64,000 nucleotides of DNA from Progne subis subis (GCA_022316685.1 JAKJHU010000046.1:5307001-5371000), one strand, 5' to 3'. Counted from the first letter of the stretch, positions 13,161-25,012 are shown. Numbers and translations are program-made. The notes: generated by a model not told the origin, from the letters alone.

Positions 13161-16100
13161 TCCCCTTCCCCAGACAATCCTTCTCATGCCAAGTGCTCCA
13201 GCATTAGATCTGTCATTAGGCAGCAAGACGTCTGCGCTAATGATGCTTTAGTGACCCAGGCATGAGCACTGCACAGTGAAATACTTCAGTAAAAGCCTGA
13301 TCTGCAAAACCTGCAGCAGAGGAACAAGGCATGAGGAAAAAAAGCAGGGCAGGACTTAACACACTTTGAGTTCAGCATGAATGTGGCCAGGAGCCAGCTC
13401 TAGAAAATATCACACAGTATGATTTTGAGCAAAGGTTGTTAATGAGACCACGTGTAAGCTGGGAGGACAGAGTGTGTGTACAAGAAAGCAGACCTAGGGC
13501 TATATACGCTTAATATGCTTTTCAGATTATTCTCCATCAGCCAGAGAATTGCTTTTCTCCTCACAACACAAATGGAGCAAATGGAAATGCAAAGTAAATG
13601 CCATTATCTGTCCAATCAGCGTCTGGGTCACAAGAGTCATAGTGTGGGCGGGTAACTGTGAAAAATTTCTAGCTATTACTGCCAAGAAAACTTTAAAATC
13701 ACACCGGAAACCAAAAATTGCACTAAGGATAAATAAAACCAAAAAGAGGGTTGAAAGACCCCCAAATGAAAACTCTTAACAACAGAACATTGATAACTTA
13801 AATGAGAGAGAATGCAAGCCTTTTTGGCCTCGACACATTTTAATGATTCTCAACACTTTAAAATGCACTTGGCAGATCAGTTGATTGCCGTAAAGAATCT
13901 GGGATCAGATCAAAAATATAGGAGGTGGAGGTAAATGTAGGTACCATATAGAAGTGCTGAAACAGTGATAAAGGCTTGTAAGAGCCCAGTGCAGGCAGCA
14001 GGGTGCTGCTTTCTGAGGACACAAAGAAACTTGCTGACAGCCTTCTCTGACAGTGAATCTCTAATAGTGCATGTATTGCCCTGAGTGCGGGAGTCAGCTG
14101 GGAAAAACAGGGTTAAATGAGATATGAAAAAAATCATAAATATAAAGCAATGAATAAAAATGTTCATGTCTTGAGTGCAACAAATGATGTTCTAGCTAGA
14201 AAAAAGCCATAGGCAATGTGTGGAAATGAGCACAATTGTTTTCTGAAACTCTTATGGTGCAGTGAGGTGCTACTATTGAACACTTGAGGGCTGGAGTGGC
14301 TGTTCTAATGTGAGGAGTGTCAGTCTTGAAACACCTAATTTTTTCTGCAATGTCCACTTAAGTCTTAGTGAAGACTGCTCAGTTTTCCCAGTACTTTCAG
14401 CAAATGAATGATCTGTTTATGAAATACACACAGATTAGCCCCGTAGTGGGAAATTTTTTGGCTCATTTCTGCATGAGGCAAAACACATATGCTCAAAAGT
14501 ACCAAAATAGTTCAAGAAAATTTTCACAGAATTGGTCAGCTCTAAAAGGTGACTCATAACAACGACAGTAATTGTTTTCATTTTCAAAACTGAAAGTACT
14601 CCAAAAGGATTTTCATGTTGAAAAAGCCTGATTTCTTTTTAAAAATGATTGGAAGTATCCTTTAAAAGAGCTATAATTTCTTTCCCAGTTTGTCAAACAT
14701 TTTGGACACAATTTCATTAAAGATCAGGCCAAACCTGACTGCTTACCACCACCACCAGAAAAATTAAAGCACGCAAACCTCCAAAACCTCAAATGGAAAG
14801 CCAGCATCCCACTGCAGCCTCCCACATCCCTGTTGCTCCTACAGCTGCTGCAAAGCAGTGCTACCCTGCAATATGAGGAACCACACCAATGCCCACTGGC
14901 AGAAATTCTCCCTCTGCCTTTGCTGTTCAACTGGTTGTCACCTTTCAGCTCAGGGCTCCACTTCTGGTGCTGCACTTTTCACAGGTTTGGTGAGACCAGT
15001 CAGTGAGTTCCACCTTAAATCTGAAAGCGTGTAGGATGTATGAGGAAACCATCTCTCCAGCATTGGCCTCACTGAACAAAACAGGACTTTCTCTGGTGTT
15101 TCTTAGCAGAAAAACCTTAGACTTACATGGTCACTGACTTACTCACAGTCCTGAGGGAGCCAGGAGTGGTTTTTTATGCCTTATATGTTCTTGCTGATCT
15201 TTTTACACCTGTGTATTAGATAACTGGCCTAGACATTGTCCTTCAAAGAAAGCCCTTATTTGAAACAAAAGACTTAAAGCCCCCAGAAGGATTGTCTGGC
15301 AGCTCTGTAGGCAAACATATTCCCCTGGCTTTCTTCCTCCTTTCCTGTCCTTTGTGTGCATTTATCTGCCTTTCTGGGCACCCACAGGACTGTGCGGTGA
15401 TGCACATCGCTGTTGGTGCAAGGAGAGGCAGCGGCAGGGAGGAGCAAGCCCTGGGTCTGACCCCCCAGGACAGGCAGCCTCATTTCTTCTGTGGTAGAGC
15501 CACGTGGGATGACCTAATACCGCCTCAACATGTGCAACATGCATTGTCTGCAGTTTAATGTGCTTTATTTAGGTCCAGGCAGCCAGAGAAGGGAAATGAG
15601 GCTCGATAAACAATAGAAAAACACAGACATCTAAAAACAGATTATTTCCTGCTCCTGGCTTGTACTGTGCCATTCCATGTTCCAGCAGAAGTTGAGGATT
15701 TTCACGGGAAGGCAAACCAATGGGTGCAGCATCACCACTGCTTGTGACCCACCTGTCCTTTCCTTTGACACCCCTGCATTTTATTGCCCCCTCAATCTTC
15801 AGAAACCACTGCTCATGTTTGGTTGTGCAGCTTCCCTGGTGAGGCTGGGATCCCATGTTACCTTGGACCTGAGGGATGTGATCCACCCACAGATCTTAGT
15901 CCACGAAGAAGAGGAGAGGAGCAGCCTGAAGCATTTTAGCAGCTGCTGCTGTGAGGTTGAACGATAGCTTTTCAGATCAGCAATGATCTTGCTTTTGGGC
16001 AATTAATTTACCTGTTTGTCATTAAAGAAAAAATTCCCATGTGAGCTGAACTAATGAGTTCTTCCCATGGCTTCAGTAAATACTACTTTTTTTTGGCCTT

Positions 16101-16611
16101 TAGAGAAAAGGTGCTCAGCTCAGAATCTAGTCAGCACTGAGTAAGGAAGGACTTGGCATGGGGGTTGAGCAGGGGGCCTGAGGAGACAGGAGCACGAGGT
16201 GTAAGATTTGGTCATACAGCTCTCTAACTGTGAGACCCAACTCAGACCATTGACCTCAGCTCCTAAGTCTTTCCCTGCATGGAGAGCTGGTCCTGGAATG
16301 CTGCACTTGGCTGGTTTCTCCCACCTTCTCTAGTCAACCCCTTGAAAATTGTCATCAAGGAGATTTAGGAAACTTGAATTTTTAGAATGAAAGAGCAAAA
16401 GCAGTGCAGTTTTAGAATGCAAATCATTTTAGGTAATTCAGCCCACGATTTTGAAATACAAATAACATGAAAGGCTTCTGAGAATGGAGTCTTGCTATAA
16501 TGAAGTTTTATTTAGGAAATGCTTTGGCATAAAGTAGATCTGTTTGCTGCATTGCACTGTTTTTATCTTAAAGAAGACCAGTAATTTTATCAAATCTGTT
16601 TTTCTCTGCAG
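13161..16611. other. non-genic stretch, no gene recognised
   Basis: Unique sequence with no element recognised. The block 15290-15560 encodes a plus-strand frame with a hydrophobic start, but it overlaps two minus-strand frames and has no splice support. The block 14720-14980 is Cys/Gly-rich on the minus strand only because of CCA/GCA-type codons. Confidence 0.4.
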
Positions 16612-16789
16612 CTCAGGGAGCAGTCTGCAAGTTTTTGGTGCTTGGAAGAGGCCAACACAACTACATGAGCACTTGTGTTGCGAAACAGTTCTGTGCTGTC
16701 AGTAATCCCAACAAAAAAGCACGGAGAGATTTACAGAGAAATGTTTCCTGGCTGATGCAAGCCTGCATGTGCCTGATTCTCATTTCTGA
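16612..16789 (+). CDS. weak candidate internal exon, unknown protein
   Basis: A pyrimidine-rich acceptor (TTTTTCTCTGCAG, ending 16611) precedes a 178-base segment that ends at a strong donor (GTAAGTC from 16790). Reading after the first two bases gives 58 open codons plus two bases, so it would sit between a phase-1 and a phase-2 intron. The conceptual peptide begins QGAVCKFLVLGRG and has five cysteines and a basic stretch with KKARRD. I do not recognise the family; a loose resemblance to the C-terminal half of small chemokines is not strong enough to call. The frame meets a TAA immediately at the donor if unspliced. An opening of 58 codons has a few per cent probability by chance. The 3' phase would fit the candidate exon at 20353. 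Confidence 0.15.
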
Positions 16790-17680
16790 GTAAGTCAAAG
16801 GAGGGATCACTTACCTTTTATTCGTGTCAGAGTCTACTGAAATCCAACATTCCTGCATCCCACAGGGAACAGGGGACCAATGTTGAAGCCTGGGTGGCTG
16901 ATAGAGGAAACTGCATGCAGAAAGCTCCAGCAGCAAACCAGGGAGAGGGCTACTGTGAAAGATATTTTAGGGCTTGCTGGTTTGTCCCTGTCTTGCTGTT
17001 TGCCAGTGAGATGACTGGATCTGCCAGGTTTCTGTTCAGCAGCTCTGATACTAATTTTCTATATATTCAATTGGGCTGTTGCTAGAGCTATCACATGTGT
17101 TCAACAGACGTGTGTGAGCATTGAAAGTTTCTGGAGAAGCCTGGGATATTTTATTCCAAGAAAATGGCAAACTTGGAACATGCATTTCTTGAGTTTGTAT
17201 CTGGAAGTCAGAAAATTACCCTATCCACTTCAAAGGAAGGTACTTGTGTGTCTATACAGTCTCTGGACACAGAAAACACGTCTTCAGAGGTGCCATATGG
17301 GTTCCTCTGGACTGGGCCAGGCCTGCCAGGCACATGGGCTGGGGCACAACTATGGAAACATGTTCACAAATGTCTGTGCATTTGAGTATATGTTGTTTTT
17401 ATTTCTCGCTATTATTTGTCAAGCTTCAGGTCTGAAATAGAAGCACTGCAGTACGAAATCCTATAGGTGGAAAAGCTGAATACTGTCACTTGATGCATTG
17501 TCATACATCAGGCAAGTATGGGAACACTATTGCTGCCTGGAGAGATTCCCCCCCTAGGAAGCTTGGTGTGTCTTTTTTATTCTACCTGCTCTCAGACAAA
17601 GAGGCACAGAATGACAAGGAGCTCTGCTTTATTGTCTTGTAGTAAGGGATATTTCCCTGGCAGCAAAGGCTTGACTTGGT
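16790..17680. other. non-genic stretch, no gene recognised
   Basis: Unique sequence. Three short plus-strand frames overlap between 17114 and 17440 in different phases and none has a motif. No repeat family seen. Confidence 0.4.
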
Positions 17681-17732
17681 AGGTTGGTGTTACTACTGCT
17701 CAGTGTGCTGCAGAGAACTCAGCACTGAGCAG
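17681..17732 (+). repeat. hairpin-forming direct repeat, copy 1
   Basis: The first 50 bases match 19516-19565 at 46 positions, in the same orientation, 1835 bases apart. Flanking sequence is unrelated on both sides. Within the repeat, 17696-17710 pairs with 17720-17732 (13 pairs, one 2-base bulge, 9-base loop). No known repeat family is recognised. It may be a piece of a dispersed element or a small structured RNA segment that was duplicated. Confidence 0.7.
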
Positions 17733-17787
17733 ACAGCCCTTCATCAGCAAGGTACCACATAGAAGGATCCTTTGGAGCTGCTGCAGA

Positions 17788-17825
17788 GTAAATACTCAGC
17801 TAAGTAGCCTCAGCTGAGTATTTAC
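17788..17825. repeat. perfect inverted repeat, 14-bp arms
   Basis: Arms GTAAATACTCAGCT (17788-17801) and its exact reverse complement (17812-17825) flank a 10-base loop. It lies 55 bases downstream of copy 1 of the hairpin repeat and shares part of its core (GCTGCAGAG then CTCAGC), so it may derive from the same element. Confidence 0.8.
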
Positions 17826-18673
17826 CACCAAAAGAAATATAAAATGAGGAAAGCGATGGATTTCAGTCCAGGGGCGGGGACCCTTTGCAAAAGTTGAGAC
17901 AGGCCTTGAGTAACCAGAGGACTGTAGGAATGTAGTCCTTGAAAGGTAAGTGCTGGACCATGGTGGCACCTGTCTCTTAGACCCCATAACTGGACTTTGT
18001 CAGTGCTACCACAAGGGAAGAGTTTCGCTGCTTTTCTTCTGTAAGTACTGGACTCCTCTGACTCTTCAGTCCCTATCAAAATTCAGTGCCTGTTAATAGG
18101 CAAGTGGTGTCTATCAAAGATGAGCAGAGTGGCCATGGAATGTGCACAAAATGCCACAGCAGGGGCCCATCACTGGTGTTTATTAACCCGAGGAGGGGCT
18201 TTACCCCCACTCCCCCTTATGCTCAATTCCAGTCCCCACTGCCAACAGCTCCTAGCATATAACAAGAGTTTTGTGGTTGCCAAGGAGAGCCCACCCCCCC
18301 CAGAGAGGAGGAGAATGCGTGGAGAAGAAGTAGCAAAGACCATTATCATCATTTATACAGCAATGGGAGACTGGCAGCCAAGTGCTGTTGGCAGTAAAGC
18401 TTTCAGCTGCTCTAGGAAGATTGAGAGTGTTCTCCTAATGATTCCCAGACATCTACTTTGCAGCAGTTTCTTGGGCTGATTCACTCTTTGGAATGCTTTC
18501 CCTCTCTGCTTTGTGCCCTTCTGAAAACAGGGCCCAGCAGAGTGGGCAGAAGGTGCACTGTCAGGAACAGGGGGCTGCAGGGAACCCCATGCCCCAGGCA
18601 TCCCTTTCTGGTGGAATTAGGGAGGGCACAGACTCCTTGGCCTTTCTCCAAACTTTGTGCTGGCATCTTGAGT
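17826..18673. other. non-genic stretch, no gene recognised
   Basis: Unique sequence. A consensus-like donor (AAAGGTAAGTG at 17942-17952) is present, but no acceptor with an open frame accompanies it. Frames on both strands are short and overlapping. Confidence 0.4.
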
Positions 18674-18726
18674 CATCCATCCATCCATCCATCCATCCAT
18701 CCATCCATCCATCCATCCATCCATCC
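18674..18726 (+). repeat. (CATC)n microsatellite, about 13 units
   Basis: 53 bases of pure CATC tetramer. It reads as Ile-His-Pro-Ser or its reverse in open frames that cross it, which explains those repetitive peptides without any gene. Likely polymorphic in length. Confidence 0.97.
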
Positions 18727-19278
18727 TCACCCTGGCTCTTATGATTGTCTGCTAGGGCAGCTGCCTCTCTCCTGGTCTCCTCAGCCCCAGGTACTGCAGG
18801 CAACAGAGGCAGCAGAAGGGCTGCAGTGGAGGAGAGCTGATGCCCCCATTGTGAGCTGCCCTTTTGTGAGGAAATCCTCATTCCCCACTTACCTATTGCA
18901 AAGTCACAGCTCCCTGGCCATGACTCAGCTGCCCATGGCCACCGGGAGCCAAGGTGGTGCCCAATCCTCAAGCACAGCTGACTATCCTTACTAGATTTTT
19001 GTTTATGAGGAACTGGGGCAAAGTTGAGAACACTACCCCCACTCTTCCCATAAATCTACAACTGGGAAACAATCACAGGCATCCTCATCCAAAAATGTAT
19101 AGCTCAGGCTCTTCGCTTAGCAGAGGCAGGAGTGACGTGAAATTCCCCAAGCTGCAGCAGGCTGGAGCAGATGAACTCCAGTTTCAATGAAGGCAAGGGG
19201 ATGGGGGAGGTGTGGAGCTCCCAACACACAATGGAAAGGGCTCTGGAGGAAACTTTGTGGCTGTGGACTACAAGCAGA

Positions 19279-19301
19279 TTTTTTTTTTTTTTTTTTTTTT
19301 T
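19279..19301 (+). repeat. poly(T) tract, T23
   Basis: Uninterrupted run of 23 T. Read on the minus strand it would be an A23 tail, but nothing recognisable lies upstream of it on that strand. Confidence 0.9.
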
Positions 19302-19515
19302 GCTGTTGCATAACTGCTTAAGCGCATCTTGGCTGCAAGCTGAGCTATACTGAGGATTTTTTCTTTTTCAGCCACCTGGAAAGTGACATTAATTCCTTTG
19401 TCTCTTGTACTCCTGGGTGGGAAAGCGAGGCCAGAAATTTCTCTGTGATAAGAACACAAACGCAGGCATATAAACCCTACTTCTCATCCACACAGGAATG
19501 GGCACCTGTGCCCTT

Positions 19516-19576
19516 AGGTTGCTGTTACTACTGCTCAGAGTGCTGCAGAGAGCTCAGCACCGAGCTGAGCTCTCTG
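19516..19576 (+). repeat. hairpin-forming direct repeat, copy 2, with extended stem
   Basis: Bases 19516-19565 match copy 1 at 46 of 50 positions. In this copy a second fold is available: CAGAGAGCTCAGC (19546-19558) pairs perfectly with 19564-19576 across a 5-base loop. The extra arm (19564-19576) is partly outside the duplicated segment, so the two copies differ in their most stable predicted fold. Confidence 0.7.
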
Positions 19577-20010
19577 GCTTTTTGCCAGCGCAACAACAAC
19601 TCGGTTTAACCCAGAGCCGCCGATGTTTCAGCCAGGACAAGAGCCCCTGAGCCCATCCCGCTGCAGCATGGGCTGGGTACAGCTCCCACCCACAAGCAGG
19701 AGGGACACAGGGAATCCCGGAGGAGATGCTGCCCCGTGGGTGGCTCTGTGCCCCTCGCAGCCCCTGAGCTTGCAGCCAGCACCGGGGAGCAGGACGGTGG
19801 CGGGGGGCAGCCTGAGGGCACTGACCCCCTTGGCAGCCCCTCTAGGGCAGGGACAGGGCAGGCAGGATCCGGGGTCACAGAGCTCTGCCTCTGCGTGGTC
19901 CGGCAGCCAGCGTTCCCTGACTGGAGATGGCACTGACTGCCAAAACTCCGTGGGAGAGGGGATGTCATCTGGGAAATACTCTTCCTTCCAGCTGACACTT
20001 TTGGGCTGGC
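19577..20010. other. GC-richer block, no gene recognised
   Basis: Locally G+C-rich DNA with moderate CpG and frames of about 100-150 codons open on both strands simultaneously. The conceptual peptides are Pro/Ser/Gly-rich without motifs. It could be a decayed regulatory element or an unrecognised old repeat; the sequence alone does not decide. Confidence 0.35.
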
Positions 20011-20352
20011 AGTCAAGAATGTCAGTTGTCCCCAGGGCTCTTTTTAGCAGCTACTGTGGCCAAGAGAGGTGAGAAGACAGAGATGTGTAGGTTCAATAGA
20101 TCAGAGACCCAGTCAGCTCCAATTACACCAGCCAGATGACATTAGAGATAACATAAAATAATATAAGGCCTATCAGCATAGCAGCTCTGCCAGAGGGGAC
20201 GTGCAGCATTCGGGAGAACGGGCTGGAACATCCTGCAGGTCGTTTTGATCACAAGATTTTATTGGGTCAAAATCCATGGAAAGAAATCAGTCTTTCCTTT
20301 AGATTTTCTGTTGTTTGGGACAAATTGGGAAAAAAATTAAATCCCCCTTCAG

Positions 20353-20713
20353 GCTTACATCTCAATTTCAAACTGTTCTTGCTGCAATTGCTTTCCCTAA
20401 ATACTGGAAATATACACTGTCACAGGGCTCTGAAAACTCACGGATCATCCTTGAGCTTCTTAAGGAGTGTTGTACTCTAGAAAATATACATATATACATG
20501 AAGATCTTGGTTTATCTAGTGCAGAATCACAGCCCTGAGAAGACAGGTCTTTGCTTTACCCTCAATGAGGTTCAGGAATTTTTGTTATCTACAGATTTTC
20601 CACTGCTTCTTAAATACTACCAAATGTTTTATCTCAATGTCTATTCAGATTTAGAGAATATGAGCAAGGCAGCACTGAAGAAAGTTCATATAATGTGGCT
20701 CCTCATTTTTTGA
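20353..20713 (+). CDS. candidate terminal exon, unknown protein
   Basis: A pyrimidine-rich acceptor (AATCCCCCTTCAG, ending 20352) is followed by one base and then 119 open codons before a TGA at 20711-20713. AATAAA follows at 20845-20850, about 130 bases after the stop, as in a short 3' untranslated region. The DNA here is A-T-rich, where a frame this long is not expected by chance. The conceptual peptide alternates hydrophobic and charged residues and looks mostly helical, with segments such as ILELLKECCTLENIHIYMK and LPLLKYYQ-like runs (FPLLLKYYQMFYL). I see no transmembrane anchor, zinc-binding pattern or known catalytic motif and do not recognise the family. An alternative acceptor ends at 20425 in the same frame. 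It could also be a fragment of a processed pseudogene or a chance frame. The required phase-2 upstream donor is matched by 16789/16790, but one in three random pairs would match. Confidence 0.25.
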
Positions 20714-20844
20714 CAATAGCCAGTAGGCACCAGTCCTTTTGGGAAAGACATGCTCCAAAGCAGGAGACAATGAAACTATCTGCTCTAAGAAGGTCTCCTT
20801 CCATGTCCTATTAAAGATTAGTCTCAATGTTGAAACAAAGGTTT

Positions 20845-20850
20845 AATAAA
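20845..20850 (+). promoter_or_regulatory. possible polyadenylation signal AATAAA
   Basis: Canonical hexamer about 130 bases downstream of the stop of the candidate terminal exon. AATAAA is common in A-T-rich DNA, so it is meaningful only if that exon is real. Confidence 0.2.
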
Positions 20851-23800
20851 CCCTTAAATATTTCATTATTTACAACATGAGATATGCTTGTTATCTATAG
20901 AGAAATTAATTCCTTTTAGGATATTGCCAAGTTTCTTTTTTAATTTATGTCTAACAGTATTATGTTAGAAATTAGTTTTGTGGCTTGATCACACATTGGC
21001 TATAAAAGTGTTTCCTCTGATCCATTTTGAATTTTTATTTCCTTATTTTATCTTATGGATTAGCTTCTTATTCAAAAGCCTTTGAAAATCCTTTCATAAG
21101 CAACATCTGCTCAACCCCAGGGGACCTGCAGGACTAGGTGACAGGCCCTAGTGAAACCTATCTTTGTGAAGAGCGCTGTGAAAATTCACAAGTGAAGGAT
21201 CAGATAAGACTGAGTTTTACAGAATCTGTAAGAGGGAACTGGCAGGAAAACAAGCAGTTCTATACTCATTGTCCTGGAAAGCTGGACATTTTAGTTAACC
21301 TGAAAGGAATTAAAACCAGTATCTGCAAATATTTAGGGTAACAATAACATCCCAAGAGAGGGCAAGTAGCTGTTGGGTTTTTTTTTTCTTTCAAAACACT
21401 GTACAGATTAAATAACACCAACTTAACCTAAAACACTAATATGAAATTAGTCTAGAATTGTAATGTAATAAAAAAGCTGATATGAATCAGAACAAGAGCT
21501 AAAAGAAACTCTGACACCATTACAAACAAGTTTCTGTTTAAATTGACATGTTTTCACAACCCCTCCATCACTACCTCCCCTCTTCCTCCCCTCCCTCCTT
21601 TCTCTGAGCTGACCAGAAATTTTTCTGCTAAGCATTTTGCAGACAGCCATGTTCTCTAGAGAAGGAAAACCTTTTAGTGACAGCCAGCTTCATTTACAAA
21701 CAAGAGCTGGGTAACCTGTCCTCATCTATATCTGCTGTCCCTGGCTCCTGAAATGAGGCAATATTCCCTAATCTGAGCAGCCTTCCCAGGTAATATGTGC
21801 CCTGGGCAACAGAGTGTGTAGGTGATTACTGTGGTATGAAATAACATGGAGATAACATGGCATGTGGTCATTCAAGCAGCTGAGAACCCACTGTGAATAG
21901 GTTTGTCAGCCCCTCTGTTCCCATCATCACAAGGCCAAAGTCTTCCCCGTTCTCAAAATCCTTGTATAAATTTAATTTTAACCAGATGTATTCCCACTGA
22001 TGTCCAACTGTCACTCTAGATTATGCACCAGCCATCCCCCATAGGTGCTACTCCTAGGCTAAGCAAATTACCTAAGGCCCTGTCTGTGTTTGAAAAGTGT
22101 TCTCCAAACCCACATTATGATTCTCTCCTTCCTGTACCTGTTGCTGCCTCTGACAAGGTGCTGCTCTGGGACCTCCTTCTGGAAATCTCTTGGCAACTCA
22201 TGAAGGGTGAGGGGACCGTGGTCTGTGGAGAACTCTCCTTCTCTCCTCGTCGGAGAAAGGGCTTGGTGACTGCATAACCTTGAGCTAGAGATGCCTCATT
22301 TAGGTCACAACCATAGGAAGGTCAAAATAATGCTCTGGCCATGGTACACGTGGCTGTCTTTCTCAGTGATGATTTTCCCTACAGACATCCACACAGAAAG
22401 CACGCAGCTCCAAATACGTAGAGCATTGTAACCCGCTCCATTGTCCCTGTTCCAGATCAACAGACCAAGACTGCAGAGCTGAGACTGGCCTGCAAATAAT
22501 GTGGGAGGGAAATGGACCCCAAAATGAAAATGGGCTCTCAGGAAAGGTATTATCATTACCTTTACTTGGTCTATCTCCCTGCCCTCAGGCACGACAAGGT
22601 ACTTTTGTGTAATGTCATTTTTTAAAAATATTCCTCTAAACACTTGAGACTCTTCAGCAAAGGAGATCCTGCAATGACCCCAGACAAATCCTTCTTGCTT
22701 TGTCAGTAACTGTGCCCCCCAAAGATTTCTGAATATCAAACCCCAAATCCCTTTACTGCATGCTAAGAATTACAAGCCTCTAACTTTCAGCTGCCGCTGG
22801 GCTCTTACTGACCCACAAGGTGCTGACGGAGGGGCACAAAGAGGCCAGCCTAGGGACCCTAATCAGAAAGGCTCATCACTGACGCCACTGTGAGAGGGTT
22901 TTCTCTTTGTTGTTTCTGGCACAGAACCGCAGGGCAGGCAGGGGCCACGCAATGCCCTTGAGCTTCGGGCGATTCCTTACCCATACCAGTGGGAGAGGTA
23001 CAGGGATCAGGAGTCAGACACAAGCCTTTGTCTCTTACCTGCCCCAGAGGGTCAAGTTTCCTTCCACTTCATAAGTATTTATTGTTTCAGATGAAGGATG
23101 GTAGGAGGTCACAGAGGAGGAGGAACAGTGAGATAATAAAGGATAATATTGCTTCCAAAAGTGTGTCTGGTTTTTCCTACAGTATTAGCTACTCTAGTAA
23201 AAGATGTTATCTCTCCCTACAAACCTTGACTGGCCTATATCCTTTCGTCACGGCTTCAACAATGTTACTACTGCAATAAAAATATTTGCAGGCAAAAAAG
23301 TGCCTCTGACTCTTTAGTAATGGGTTGCATCAGCAACTGGAAGGCAAATCTCCCCGGGGAAATATTCTTCCACAGCCCTTTCAGGCAACCCTATTCCCAG
23401 AGGAAAGACAGCCAGTCTGCTGTGCACTGGATTAGTGAAACTACAGTGATGTCGTGGTTTTGCTTCCTGTTGTTGCACCTCTTGAGTTGTCGTAGGAAAG
23501 GAAGGAGGAGCTGAGGGGCAGAGCGGAGCTCGGGGAGCTCTCAGTACTAGCTCCAGCCCCTGCCCGCTGTGCCTGTACATGGGCTGCGCACGGAACCACA
23601 GCCTAGCCAGGTATCTGAGCACCTGAGCTCTCAGGGCATGAAGGAATCGGGTGCTGCAAAGGGTACAGCAAGCCCTGGGGAAGGGGGCATCCTCAGGGGC
23701 TTGTTGCTGGGCACATTGAGGAGTTGCCCCCCACCTCAGCCAGAGGTGGCCATGGGACCATTGCAGCTGGAGCTGACGGACCAGCTTGTAGCTGCACAGG

Positions 23801-24980
23801 CTTGGAGCTCGAGAGACCTCTGGCCAGCCTTGGCAAGTCAGCCATGGTGGGGACCCTGTTGCATGGTTTAAGCAGCAGACAGGAACTTCAAGCCTGACAT
23901 TAGAGCTTTTCAAACACCTCTGGAGTTAGATGGGGAACAGTTCCTCTGTGCTTTCTACTGACAACAATGGCACTTTCTCTGTTAAAGCTGGAGAAGGGCT
24001 TGAGCCAGAATTTGCCCATCTATGGGGCAGGTTTGTATTCACCTCTCCTCTGAAAAAGGAAGCAATCAGGAAATACAAACAGCACAAACTCAAGATGAAG
24101 TGGATTTTGAATGTCTCAAAGGTTCAGCTGCAACCATAATTTCCAGGAATATGCTGTGCTAGGGCAAGCACTGCAAGTGGCAGGGCTGTATTGGGTTGGG
24201 ATTAAAGAAATGAACTGAGAAGGTTTCAAAATATTAAAGGCAAATATGTTTTCATTCCCCATTCTTAAGCAAACTTGGAACCATGGAGACTAGTATTTCA
24301 TTTCTTTAAGGAAAGATAAGTGCCAGAAATTTAATGAATCGTCACTTCTGGGCAGAGAAAGTGCAATATGACTGGGGGTCAGCACATTTATAAACAGAAG
24401 ACATATTTTTCAATTTGGGGTGACACCAAGTCTTCTAGCAGCTGTAGCAGAAAGTCAGTTACTCACAAAGAGCTCTTCCTTCTTCTTTGCCTTCCATTCC
24501 CAGTGCTATTCCAATGGACAGAGCTAATCTCACTCCAAGAAAAGACAACAGTTAATGTGTGCTCCACATCCTGGGGGCTTGGAGGCAAAGAGCCAGTCAC
24601 ACATATCGGCTCTGAACACGGAGTCAAAAACCCATATGTCAAACTTTTGAGGACAAAACTCTTTCCCACAAGATCATTGTGAGAATATTTCAAGTCTTAA
24701 TTCAGCTGCCACTGTTCTGACTTAATAAATGTCCTTACACAGACCATTTAAATCAAGATTCTTTTCCCAGTAGAGAGGTTTCACCCCTCGGATATAAGGC
24801 CATTGACCAACCCTTTCCAGTCAGGAAGCTCCAGTCATCTGTTTGCAGCTATCTAATGATAGAGAGGAAGGGGACATTTTAATTAAAACACTTGAACTCA
24901 ATTTGAACTCCACAAAGCCTGGTGAGGTTCATCATGCCGGCTCAGGTGCTGTTCAGTTTACAGAGCAAATGCCAAAAGGA
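20851..24980. other. non-genic stretch, no gene recognised
   Basis: Unique sequence with no supported gene. A 144-codon minus-strand frame (22305-22739) and a 199-codon minus-strand frame (23314-23913) lack motifs and splice support. The second lies in a locally G+C-rich block that also holds a short sequence resembling an avian LTR end (23450-23461). Confidence 0.4.
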
Positions 24981-24983
24981 AGT

Positions 24984-25012
24984 GAGAGAGAGAGAGGGAG
25001 AGGGAGAGAAAG
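24984..25012 (+). repeat. purine (GA/GGA) tract
   Basis: About 29 bases of GA and GGA repeats, imperfect. Simple sequence. Confidence 0.85.

Noticed and set aside
16612..16789. Chemokine-like reading of the candidate exon (cysteine spacing and a basic helix-like tail)
   Set aside because: The cysteine spacing, the missing tryptophan-containing C-terminal helix pattern and the lack of a neighbouring signal-peptide exon do not fit; the family call would be a guess.
18561..18994. Frames with Ile-His-Pro-Ser or Gly-Trp-Met-Asp repeats
   Set aside because: These are translations of the (CATC)n microsatellite, not a repeat protein.
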